From the IMG/VR virus record IMGVR_UViG_3300037427_001417, positions 1 to 25,864 of that record: a stretch of 25,864 nt of DNA; one strand, written 5' to 3'. The position numbers and the translations under genes were made by a program. The stretch is from a virus. Positions 7,745 to 14,576 of this stretch are shown in pieces. The notes beneath the pieces are model-generated. The model was not told the DNA's origin. It saw nothing but the letters and a program-made list of their open reading frames with translations, and did not search any database. How positions within the stretch are numbered: the stretch's first letter is position 1; each line of letters starts with the position of its first letter.

Positions 7745-8637
7745 TGAAGGGGAAGAAAATTCTCAAAACAATTGGAAAATCTTTAACTAGTCCAGTTGGA
7801 ATTGGTTTATGGGCAGCAGATGCTGAATTTAATAATCCAGTAGCTGATGGAACTATGACGGGTCATCACAAAAGAAAACGTGAAGATCTTATCAAAAAGT
7901 TACCAAAAGATATGAGAAAGAAATTAAAAACTTATAACCAATTTAATGAAAGTATTGCTAATGCTCTTGCAAAGTTTGGGTCTAAAGGACTTCGCAGAGC
8001 AGCAGTTAAATATGCTCCAAAATTTAAGTCCACATTAAAGAAATTATCTACGTCTAAATTTGAGAAAAAATTATTAAAGAAAACTGTTACGGGAAGTGAT
8101 CAAACTCAAAGTACTGCAAAGAATCTTTTAGCCAAATCTCAAGTATCTAATCCAAAGAATAGTGGATTTACTTCAACTGTAAAACCTTTAGGTAGTAGCA
8201 CTTCTAGTAGAGTTGATACTGCAACAAAGGATCTCCAATTCCAAGGCAATCTTAAAGGTGGTGAATATAAGCGTAGGATAAGTGGTAAAGGAGATAAAGG
8301 TCCTATTGGTGCTGTTGTTGGTAGTAGAGGAAGTGGGAATAAATCATTAAGAAGATCTGGTCAATCAAATAAGATAACTGATTATGAAAAGACTGGTAGG
8401 AAACCAACTCCTATGTTTAGGAAAACTAAAGCAGAATTGAGTACTGTATCTAAAGATCCTGTTACTGGAAAAACTGAACCACATAAGTGGAATCCAGGTG
8501 ATCTTTATATGCAATCTGTAGATATTAAACAAAGCAAAGCAAAATCTCGTGCTATAAGACAATCTATAAAAGATAATCAAAAGAGAATGGCAAATATTAA
8601 AAAGGGAAAAGGTCCTATAGGAATGAGCGAGAAATAA
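7744..8637 (+). CDS. Basic lysine-rich protein of unknown function (297 aa)
   Basis: Not recognised. A 297-residue protein very rich in Lys, Ser and Gly, strongly basic along its whole length. The front (MKGKKILKTIGKSLTSPVGIGLWAADAE-like, with a short apolar stretch SPVGIGLWAA) is followed by basic helices (KRKREDLIKKLPKDMRKKLK) and then a low-complexity, probably disordered part (SGKGDKGPIGAVVGSRGSGN; KKGKGPIGMSEK). It sits behind a perfect late motif and is coupled to the 51-residue gene, so late expression is likely. The charge would fit a DNA- or RNA-binding protein, or one packaged in the head with DNA, but this is inference from composition only. Confidence 0.75.
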   Translation: MKGKKILKTIGKSLTSPVGIGLWAADAEFNNPVADGTMTGHHKRKREDLIKKLPKDMRKKLKTYNQFNESIANALAKFGSKGLRRAAVKYAPKFKSTLKKLSTSKFEKKLLKKTVTGSDQTQSTAKNLLAKSQVSNPKNSGFTSTVKPLGSSTSSRVDTATKDLQFQGNLKGGEYKRRISGKGDKGPIGAVVGSRGSGNKSLRRSGQSNKITDYEKTGRKPTPMFRKTKAELSTVSKDPVTGKTEPHKWNPGDLYMQSVDIKQSKAKSRAIRQSIKDNQKRMANIKKGKGPIGMSEK

Positions 8638-8640
8638 GGA

Positions 8641-8648
8641 TCTAAATA
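8641..8648 (+). promoter_or_regulatory. Late-type promoter motif TCTAAATA before uvsW
   Basis: One mismatch from consensus, 3 bases after the stop of the preceding gene and 21 bases before uvsW. T4 uvsW is itself a late gene, which supports a functional reading. Confidence 0.5.
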
Positions 8649-8669
8649 ATTCTATATTGGTATAGGATT

Positions 8670-10133
8670 ATGAGTCATTTGATTATATCAAAAAAGAATG
8701 AGGTCTTTCTACATGTGAAAGCAGAACCTCATGTATATTATGAATTGTCAGATCAATTCACTTTTGAAGTGCCTGGTGCAAAGTTTATGCCACACTATCA
8801 AAAGAGGCATTGGGATGGTAAGATACGATTATTTAATGTTCAGACTGGAGAAATATATGTAGGACTGTTAGATAAATTAATGCAGTTCTGTAGAGATCAC
8901 GAATATACTTCACAATTTACAAAAAACGAATATTACGGACTTCCTTTTGAGATCAATGATATGATTTCAAAAGAGGGTGTAAAGGATTATATGACTGCTA
9001 TCTCTAAGTATAAACCTAGAGATTATCAAATCGATGGAGTATACGACGCTCTACGACATAATAGAAAGTTATTGATATCTCCAACTGCTTCAGGAAAGTC
9101 GTTGATGATATATGGGATTGTGAGATATTTTGTTGAAAAAAAGAAAAATATTCTGATAGTTGTTCCAACGACTTCGCTTGTAGAGCAAATGTATAAAGAC
9201 TTTGCAGACTATGGATGGGATGTTGGTTCATATTGTCACAAGATATATGCTGGCAGAGAAAGAGAAACAGATTCTCAAGTTATTATTACTACTTGGCAGT
9301 CAATCTATAAACTACCTAGAAAATATTTTGAAAGATTCTCAGTTGTAATTGGTGATGAAGCACACCAGTTTAAGTCGAAGTCACTTATATCTATAATGAC
9401 TAAATTGGGTAATGCCAAATATCGTTATGGATTTACTGGAACATTAGATGGTACACAAACCCATAAATGGGTTCTTGAGGGATTATTTGGACCTTCTTAT
9501 AAGATTATTAAAACAAAAGAATTGATGAATAAAGGTCATGTTGCTACATTAGATATTAATGTGCTTCTATTGAAACACCCACCGAATAAATTTGAAAACT
9601 TTGAAGAAGAAGTTCAGTATATTATTGGTCATGAAAGGAGAAATAAATTTATAAGAAATCTTGCATTAGATCTTAAAGGTAACACTCTTATTTTATTTGC
9701 AAGAGTAGAAGGACATGGTGAACCTCTATATGAGATGATAAATACTAATACAGTAGAACATAGAAATGTCTTCTTTGTTCACGGTGGTGTTCCAACACAA
9801 GACAGAGAGGAGATTCGTGAAATTACAGAAAAGCAGGATAATGCTATTATTGTCGCCTCTTATGGTACTTTCAGTACTGGGATTAACATTAAGCGGTTGC
9901 ACAACGTCATCTTTGCAAGCCCCAGTAAATCCCGCATTAGAAACCTTCAATCAATTGGAAGGGTTCTTAGAAAAGGAAACGGAAAAGTAAAAGCAACTCT
10001 ATATGACATTGCTGATGATATTAGTTACAAGTCTAGAAAAAATTACACACTCAATCATTTAATTGAACGAATCAAAGTCTATAATGAAGAGAACTTTAAT
10101 TATGACATAGTAAATATACCAATAAAGAACTGA
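8670..10133 (+). CDS. uvsW: UvsW RNA-DNA and DNA helicase
   Basis: A 487-residue superfamily 2 helicase of the UvsW type. In T4 it unwinds R-loops at origins, remodels stalled forks and helps the switch to recombination-dependent replication. Motifs: Walker A SPTASGKS (137-144), Walker B GDEAH (228-232), FTGTL (motif III, about 255-259), and QSIGRVLRKG (motif VI, 427-436). The N-terminal ~100 residues carry the small UvsW substrate-binding domain (WDGKIRLFN). Its length is near T4 UvsW. T4 uvsW is expressed late, and here a TCTAAATA late-type motif lies 22 bases upstream. The stop overlaps the next start (TGATGG), suggesting coupling. Confidence 0.95.
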   Translation: MSHLIISKKNEVFLHVKAEPHVYYELSDQFTFEVPGAKFMPHYQKRHWDGKIRLFNVQTGEIYVGLLDKLMQFCRDHEYTSQFTKNEYYGLPFEINDMISKEGVKDYMTAISKYKPRDYQIDGVYDALRHNRKLLISPTASGKSLMIYGIVRYFVEKKKNILIVVPTTSLVEQMYKDFADYGWDVGSYCHKIYAGRERETDSQVIITTWQSIYKLPRKYFERFSVVIGDEAHQFKSKSLISIMTKLGNAKYRYGFTGTLDGTQTHKWVLEGLFGPSYKIIKTKELMNKGHVATLDINVLLLKHPPNKFENFEEEVQYIIGHERRNKFIRNLALDLKGNTLILFARVEGHGEPLYEMINTNTVEHRNVFFVHGGVPTQDREEIREITEKQDNAIIVASYGTFSTGINIKRLHNVIFASPSKSRIRNLQSIGRVLRKGNGKVKATLYDIADDISYKSRKNYTLNHLIERIKVYNEENFNYDIVNIPIKN

Positions 10134-10546
10134 TGGGAGAAGAATTCTACGGGGTTATAAAATTAATAACAGGAGAAGAATTGTTCTCTATAATCTGTAT
10201 CGATGAAAATGATGGGGATCCTATTATAATGCTTCAAAATCCTGTAATAATGAAAATGCTTCAGAATCCCAATGGGCAGTATGTTAAGATAAAACCTTGG
10301 TTAGAATTACCAACTGATGATATGTTTTTAATTAAATATGATAAAATTGTCACAATGACTGAAATATCTGATGAACAAATGATTAATTTTTATAAAAAAT
10401 ATTTAAACGAATCAGAAGAATGTGATTTTGAATTTGATGGTAGGGTAAAATTAAATGAAAAGTTAGGTTTTATAACAACAGTCGATGATGCTCGTAAGAA
10501 TTTAGAGAGAATATATAATATTAATATAGATAAAAAAGAGTCTTAA
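10133..10546 (+). CDS. Conserved unknown after uvsW, possibly Sm-like barrel (137 aa)
   Basis: No firm assignment. The 137-residue acidic protein starts within the uvsW stop (tgATGg), so it is probably co-translated with it. The first half (FYGVIKLITGEELFSIICIDEND... IIMLQNPVIMKM) reads as a strongly bent beta-sheet of the kind seen in Sm/LSm (Hfq-like) barrels: a VIKLxxGEE strand, a loop, then a strand with LxNPxxM. The second half is helical (SDEQMINFYKKYL; DDARKNLERIYNI). The Sm-like idea comes from pattern only and has no motif proof. An RNA-related role next to the R-loop helicase UvsW would make sense but is untested. Confidence 0.75.
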   Translation: MGEEFYGVIKLITGEELFSIICIDENDGDPIIMLQNPVIMKMLQNPNGQYVKIKPWLELPTDDMFLIKYDKIVTMTEISDEQMINFYKKYLNESEECDFEFDGRVKLNEKLGFITTVDDARKNLERIYNINIDKKES

Positions 10547-10595
10547 TATATCCTTCAAACCTCCACAAAGGTTATTGTACTGGTATATTGGTACC

Positions 10596-10624
10596 TTGTC
10601 AAGTCCCTATATTAATGTTATAAT
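10596..10624 (+). promoter_or_regulatory. Sigma-70-type promoter for the gp55-gp47-gp46 operon
   Basis: -35 TTGTCA (10596-10601), 17-base spacer, -10 TATAAT (10619-10624), a near-ideal host-type promoter with start expected near 10631. It lies in the 111-base gap between the gene after uvsW and gp55, so the sigma factor for late genes would come from a host-read promoter. Confidence 0.75.
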
Positions 10625-10657
10625 GTCCGTATACTTAAAGTAGGAAAAGTCAATGTT

Positions 10658-11137
10658 ATGGCAAAGAGAAAATCAGAACACTACGTAAATAACAAGGAAC
10701 TTTTAGAAGCATTAATTGTTTATAGAGCAAAAGTAGCAGAAGCAAAAGAGAATGATCTTCCAAAACCACGTATTACCAATTATCTTGGAGAGTGTTTTTT
10801 AAAGATTGCTACACACCTTTCCTATAAACCAAATTTTGTAAACTATATGTTTAGAGATGATATGATCTCTGATGGTATAGAGAATTGTGTACAATACATT
10901 CATAACTTTGATCCAGCAAAATCTAGAAATCCATTTGCTTATTTTACTCAGATCATTCATTATGCTTTCCTAAGAAGAATTCAGAAAGAGAAGAAGCAAT
11001 TAGAAATTAAGACAAAGATAATTGAGAAGACTGGATATGATGAAGTTATGGTGGTAGATGATACTGCTCTTTCTGGTTCTGGTTCAGATTATAATACTAT
11101 TAAAGATAATATTCAGTATAAGTCTGGTAATAGATGA
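10658..11137 (+). CDS. gp55: Late-transcription sigma factor gp55
   Basis: A 159-residue divergent sigma factor of the gp55 family. It joins host RNA polymerase core and directs it to TATAAATA-type late promoters, with the gp45 clamp as activator. The segment DGIENCVQYIHNFDPAKSRNPFAYFTQ plus HYAFLRRIQKEKK (about 70-115) is the sigma region 2-like core that contacts polymerase and the -10 element; there is no region 4, as in T4 gp55. The C-terminal tail is short and probably flexible. It is the first gene behind a strong sigma-70-type promoter (10596-10624), so it would be made early or middle, before the late genes it serves. The gp47 start overlaps its stop (ATGAAA). Confidence 0.94.
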   Translation: MAKRKSEHYVNNKELLEALIVYRAKVAEAKENDLPKPRITNYLGECFLKIATHLSYKPNFVNYMFRDDMISDGIENCVQYIHNFDPAKSRNPFAYFTQIIHYAFLRRIQKEKKQLEIKTKIIEKTGYDEVMVVDDTALSGSGSDYNTIKDNIQYKSGNR

Positions 11138-12174
11138 AAATAGCGATAATAACAGATCAACATTTTGGTGCTAGAAAAGGTTCCAAAAGTTTCCATGATT
11201 ACTTTGCAAAATTTTATAATGATATATTTTTTCCTTACTTAGAGGAGAATAATATTACTACGGTTATTGATATGGGAGATACATTCGATAATCGTAGATC
11301 TATTGATTTATGGTCTATTGATTGGGCAAAGGAAAATTATTTTGATAAACTCCAAGATATGGGAGTAACACTTCATAGTGTTGTTGGTAATCATACTGCA
11401 TACTATAAAGATACGAATGAAGTTAATACAATAGATCTTTTATTAAAGGAATATAAGAATATAACAACTTATTCCGAGACAACTTCTATTGAAGTAGGTG
11501 GATTGAATATTCTTCTTGTGCCTTGGATTAATGAAGAGAACAAGGAGAGAAGTCTTGGATTGATTAAGAAGTCAAGAGCATCTGTTGCTATGGGACATCT
11601 TGAGTTAAATGGGTTTGTTGCTACTGCTGGTCATGTAATGGATCATGGTATGGATATTACACCATTTAAGAAATTTAAAAAGGTTTATTCTGGTCATTAT
11701 CATACAAGATCTAATGTTGATAATATTTACTATCTTGGAAATCCTTATGAGATGTTTTGGAATGATGTAAACGATCCAAGAGGATTTCATATATTCGATA
11801 CTGAAACTTTAGAACATACACCAGTTAATAATCCTTATAGGTTGTTTTATAAAATCTTTTATGAAGATACAAACTATAAGTTATTCAATAGTAAAGAATA
11901 CAAAAATAAAATTGTAAAAGTTATTGTAAAGAAAAAAACTAATCAGAAACAATTTGAAAAATTCATAGATAAATTATACTCTACTGGAATACAAGATTTA
12001 AAAATAATAGAAAATTTTGATATTCAGGAAAGTCAAGAATTTGAAGTTGAGGAAAGTGAAAATACTATTGGTATCTTAAATCGATATATTGATGAATCTG
12101 AATTTGAAGGTGATAAAACAATAATCAAGGGTATTTTTCAAAAAATCTATGCAGAGGCGTGTGAGGTTGATTAA
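11134..12174 (+). CDS. gp47: gp47 recombination nuclease subunit (SbcD/Mre11-like)
   Basis: A 346-residue metallophosphoesterase, the nuclease partner of gp46 (T4 gp47 has 339 residues). The complex resects DNA ends for recombination-dependent replication and host DNA breakdown. Metal-binding motifs in order: DQH (8-10), GDTFDNR (48-54), GNH (85-87), GHLE (154-157) and GHYH (187-190), all in Mre11/SbcD spacing. The C-terminal ~120 residues form the usual capping and partner-binding region. It overlaps gp55 by 4 bases upstream and the small DUF3110-like gene by 1 base downstream, so it is within the gp55-47-46 operon. Confidence 0.95.
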   Translation: MKIAIITDQHFGARKGSKSFHDYFAKFYNDIFFPYLEENNITTVIDMGDTFDNRRSIDLWSIDWAKENYFDKLQDMGVTLHSVVGNHTAYYKDTNEVNTIDLLLKEYKNITTYSETTSIEVGGLNILLVPWINEENKERSLGLIKKSRASVAMGHLELNGFVATAGHVMDHGMDITPFKKFKKVYSGHYHTRSNVDNIYYLGNPYEMFWNDVNDPRGFHIFDTETLEHTPVNNPYRLFYKIFYEDTNYKLFNSKEYKNKIVKVIVKKKTNQKQFEKFIDKLYSTGIQDLKIIENFDIQESQEFEVEESENTIGILNRYIDESEFEGDKTIIKGIFQKIYAEACEVD

Positions 12175-12452
12175 TGTATCTCCTTACTTTAAAGAACTAT
12201 AAAGATGAGGGTGCTTATGCTGTCTTGAACAGATATGGTGAAAAAGTTCTGTTTCTATTTCAGCAGGAGGATGATGCTGAAAGATATGCAATGCAGTTAA
12301 ATGATCAGGAAGAAAAACCTATGAAAGTTATAGAAGTTGATGATCAGCTTGCAATTATGACCTGTAGACGCTATAATTACAAGTATGCTGTTATTACTCC
12401 AAACGACATCGTTATACCGCCAAAAGTGAATGATAACCTTCCAGAAAGTTAG
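12174..12452 (+). CDS. Small cyanobacterial-type protein, DUF3110-like (92 aa)
   Basis: A 92-residue protein wedged between gp47 and gp46. The pattern YLLTLKNYKDEGAYAVLNRYGEKVLFLFQQEDDAERYAMQL, reading as a beta strand, an active hairpin and an 'FQxEDDAxRYA' helix, resembles DUF3110, a small domain found mainly in cyanobacteria. That points to a host-derived gene or a cyanophage invention; its role is unknown. A later block (CRRYNYKYAVITPNDIVIPP) gives the second strand-rich part. It overlaps gp47 by 1 base and gp46 by 23 bases, an unusually deep overlap that suggests tight coupling with the nuclease subunits. DUF assignment is from memory of the family pattern. Confidence 0.82.
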   Translation: MYLLTLKNYKDEGAYAVLNRYGEKVLFLFQQEDDAERYAMQLNDQEEKPMKVIEVDDQLAIMTCRRYNYKYAVITPNDIVIPPKVNDNLPES

Positions 12453-14145
12453 ATGGAAAAACTTCCTAAGTACAGGCAATCAATATACGGAAGTAGATTT
12501 TCAAAAGAATGCAACAAATTTAATAGTAGGCACCAATGGAACTGGTAAATCAACAGTCCTTGATGCCTTAACTTTTAGTTTATTTAATAAACCTTTTCGT
12601 AAAATTAATAAGGGTCAATTACCAAACAGTACTAATGAAAAGGAGTGTGTGGTTGAAGTTGAGTTTGAAATAAACGGAAAACATTATTTAATTAGAAGAG
12701 GGATAAAACCCAATCTGTTTGTTATTGTAGTTGATGGTAATGCAATGCACAAAGAAGCAGATGATCGTGCAATGCAAAAGATATTAGAAGAGACTATTTT
12801 AAAATTAAATTATAAGTCATTTACTCAAATTGTAATTTTGGGTAGTAGTACTTTTGTGCCTTTTATGCAATTAACAGGTTCTAATCGTAGAGAAGTTATT
12901 GAAGATGTTTTGGATATTAGAATATTCTCTGCAATGAATAGTGTCATTAGAGATAAATTAAAATCTCAGAGAGATAATATAAAAACTTTAGAGTTAAGTA
13001 AGGAGAATGTAAAGGATAAAGTTGAAATGCAAAAGAATTTTATTGAAGAATTGGAGAGTCGAGGAAAACAAAGGATAGAGGAGAAGAAAGATAAAATTGA
13101 TATTCTTTTAAATGAAGCAGATAATTATGTTAAAGTAAATGAGTCATTAGAGAATGATGTATTTGATTTAACTAAGAAGCAAGAAGAAGTAACTGGTGCT
13201 AAAGGTAAGTTAAAGAAACTAAACACACTTAAGGGCAAAATGTCTAATAAAGTAGCAACGCTTACTAAAGAACATAAGTTTTTCACAGATAATACGGTAT
13301 GTCCTACTTGTACTCAGGATATAGAAGAAGAGTTTCGTGTAAATAGAATTGCTGACGTTCAAAATAAAGCACAGGAGTTGCAATCTGGTTATAAAGAACT
13401 AGAAGAAGCAATTCAAAAAGAAGAGGAACGAGAACGTCAATTTACAACCCTATCAAAGGAGATTTCTAAACTCAACAATGGCATTTCTAAAAATCATACT
13501 CTCATCTCTGGATGTAACAGACAGGTCAGGGATTTGGAATCGGAAATTCAGAGACTTACCGATCAGCATGCAAACAGAAATACTGAACAAAGAAAATTAG
13601 CAGAGTTTAATGAAAATCTTCAAAATATTTTTGAGGAATTGGCAGAGAAGAAAGAGTATATAAAGTATCATGATTTTGCTTATTCCTTATTGAAGGATGA
13701 TGGAGTAAAGACAAAAATTATTAAGAAGTATCTTCCACTTATTAATCAGCAGGTAAATCGTTATCTGCAGATGATGGATTTTTATATCAATTTTAATCTT
13801 GATGAAGAGTTTAATGAATCTATTCAATCTCCAATTCATGAGAATTTTTCTTATGCTTCTTTCTCTGAAGGAGAGAAGATGAGAATTGATCTAGCACTTT
13901 TGTTTACTTGGAGAGAAGTTGCTAGGGCTAAAAATTCTGTAAATACCAATTTATTAATTATGGATGAGGTATTTGACAGTTCTCTTGATGGTATGGGAAC
14001 AGATGAGTTCCTTAAGATTATTCGTTTTGTAATTAAAGATGCGAATATCTTTGTTATATCACATAAAACCGAATTGTATGATAAGTTTGAAAGTGTTATC
14101 AAATTTGAGAAGGTAAAGGGTTTTAGTAGGATGATTGAATCGTAA
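12430..14145 (+). CDS. gp46: gp46 recombination nuclease ATPase (SbcC/Rad50-like)
   Basis: A 571-residue SMC-like ATPase, partner of gp47. Order of parts: N-terminal ATPase half with Walker A GTNGTGKS (34-41); a Q-loop region (SFTQIVILGSSTFVPFMQL); coiled coil; the zinc hook CPTC (291-294), through which two molecules join; returning coiled coil; then signature FSEGEKMRIDLAL (478-490) and Walker B LLIMDEVFD (508-516) with a switch His (ISHKTE). Length matches T4 gp46 (560). The start at 12430 lies inside the preceding gene; no better start gives a full N terminus. A late-type TATAAATA follows the stop at 14149. Confidence 0.96.
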   Translation: MITFQKVRWKNFLSTGNQYTEVDFQKNATNLIVGTNGTGKSTVLDALTFSLFNKPFRKINKGQLPNSTNEKECVVEVEFEINGKHYLIRRGIKPNLFVIVVDGNAMHKEADDRAMQKILEETILKLNYKSFTQIVILGSSTFVPFMQLTGSNRREVIEDVLDIRIFSAMNSVIRDKLKSQRDNIKTLELSKENVKDKVEMQKNFIEELESRGKQRIEEKKDKIDILLNEADNYVKVNESLENDVFDLTKKQEEVTGAKGKLKKLNTLKGKMSNKVATLTKEHKFFTDNTVCPTCTQDIEEEFRVNRIADVQNKAQELQSGYKELEEAIQKEEERERQFTTLSKEISKLNNGISKNHTLISGCNRQVRDLESEIQRLTDQHANRNTEQRKLAEFNENLQNIFEELAEKKEYIKYHDFAYSLLKDDGVKTKIIKKYLPLINQQVNRYLQMMDFYINFNLDEEFNESIQSPIHENFSYASFSEGEKMRIDLALLFTWREVARAKNSVNTNLLIMDEVFDSSLDGMGTDEFLKIIRFVIKDANIFVISHKTELYDKFESVIKFEKVKGFSRMIES

Positions 14146-14148
14146 GAT

Positions 14149-14156
14149 TATAAATA
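14149..14156 (+). promoter_or_regulatory. Late promoter motif TATAAATA after gp46
   Basis: Exact match, 4 bases after the gp46 stop and 21 bases before ATG 14178 of the 66-residue gene. Confidence 0.68.
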
Positions 14157-14177
14157 TCTAAAAACTGTTTGATACCA

Positions 14178-14378
14178 ATGGCCTGGCATATTAAGAAAAC
14201 TAGCAATGTTAATGGAGAGACTGTATACTATAAGGGTGGAAACTCTTGGACTGTAACATTCGCTGATAGAACAACCTATACTTCTCAAACAAAAGCAAAG
14301 GAAGATACACCATTTTCATTTGCCAAGAAAACTAATGGTAATGTTTGGGACACACTAGCAGTGAATGAAGCAGCATAA
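14178..14378 (+). CDS. Small uncharacterised protein (66 aa)
   Basis: Not recognised. A 66-residue protein starting at ATG 14178 (MAWHIKKTSNVNGETVYYKGGN), about 22 bases after a perfect late motif TATAAATA. A TTG nine bases further upstream is in frame but less likely. The sequence alternates polar and aromatic residues (TVYYKGGNSWTVTFADRTTYTS), which reads as a small antiparallel beta-sheet, followed by a helix-like tail (NVWDTLAVNEAA). Late expression suggests a minor structural role, but nothing in the sequence proves it. Confidence 0.72.
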   Translation: MAWHIKKTSNVNGETVYYKGGNSWTVTFADRTTYTSQTKAKEDTPFSFAKKTNGNVWDTLAVNEAA

Positions 14379-14384
14379 TGAAAA

Positions 14385-14576
14385 ATGAACACCCCAAATT
14401 GGCAACATCATTCTAAGAAGGAGCGAAAGCGAACTCTTAAACCGCAAGCACTACGTCAAGCAAGAGCAAGGCGTGGACAGTTGATAAAGTGTCTACAGAA
14501 CCGCCCAAAGAGGCGGTTTTCTAGTATGATAGGTACATCAAGAGAAATGAACGATGCCTGTTTGCCACGAAATTAA
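14385..14576 (+). CDS. Doubtful small basic protein (63 aa) overlapping a terminator
   Basis: A 63-codon frame very rich in Arg and Lys (HSKKERKRTLKPQALRQARARRGQ). The first ~40 codons look plausible as a short basic helical protein. The 3' third, however, runs through a hairpin terminator (14499-14520) and a possible promoter (14525-14530), and overlaps the next gene by 23 bases. The GC content is higher than in the flanks. Either the gene is real with a terminator folded into its coding end, or the true product is shorter or absent. I list it at low confidence. Confidence 0.4.
   Translation: MNTPNWQHHSKKERKRTLKPQALRQARARRGQLIKCLQNRPKRRFSSMIGTSREMNDACLPRN
14499..14520 (+). terminator. Probable terminator AACCGCC/GGCGGTT
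   Basis: Perfect 7-bp stem AACCGCC (14499-14505) and GGCGGTT (14512-14518) with loop CAAAGA and a short, interrupted T-tract (TTTTCT from 14517). It falls inside the doubtful basic frame 14385-14576 and before the CobT-like gene. Confidence 0.7.
14525..14530 (+). promoter_or_regulatory. Possible -10 box TATGAT before the CobT-like gene
   Basis: TATGAT directly after the terminator and 23 bases before ATG 14554. No good -35 is present at the expected distance, so this is a weak call, supported only by position. Confidence 0.3.

Noticed and set aside
10561-10580. AACCT-CCACAA-AGGTT hairpin as a terminator after the uvsW-linked gene
   Set aside because: The stem is only 5 bp and no T-run follows, so it is not a convincing terminator.
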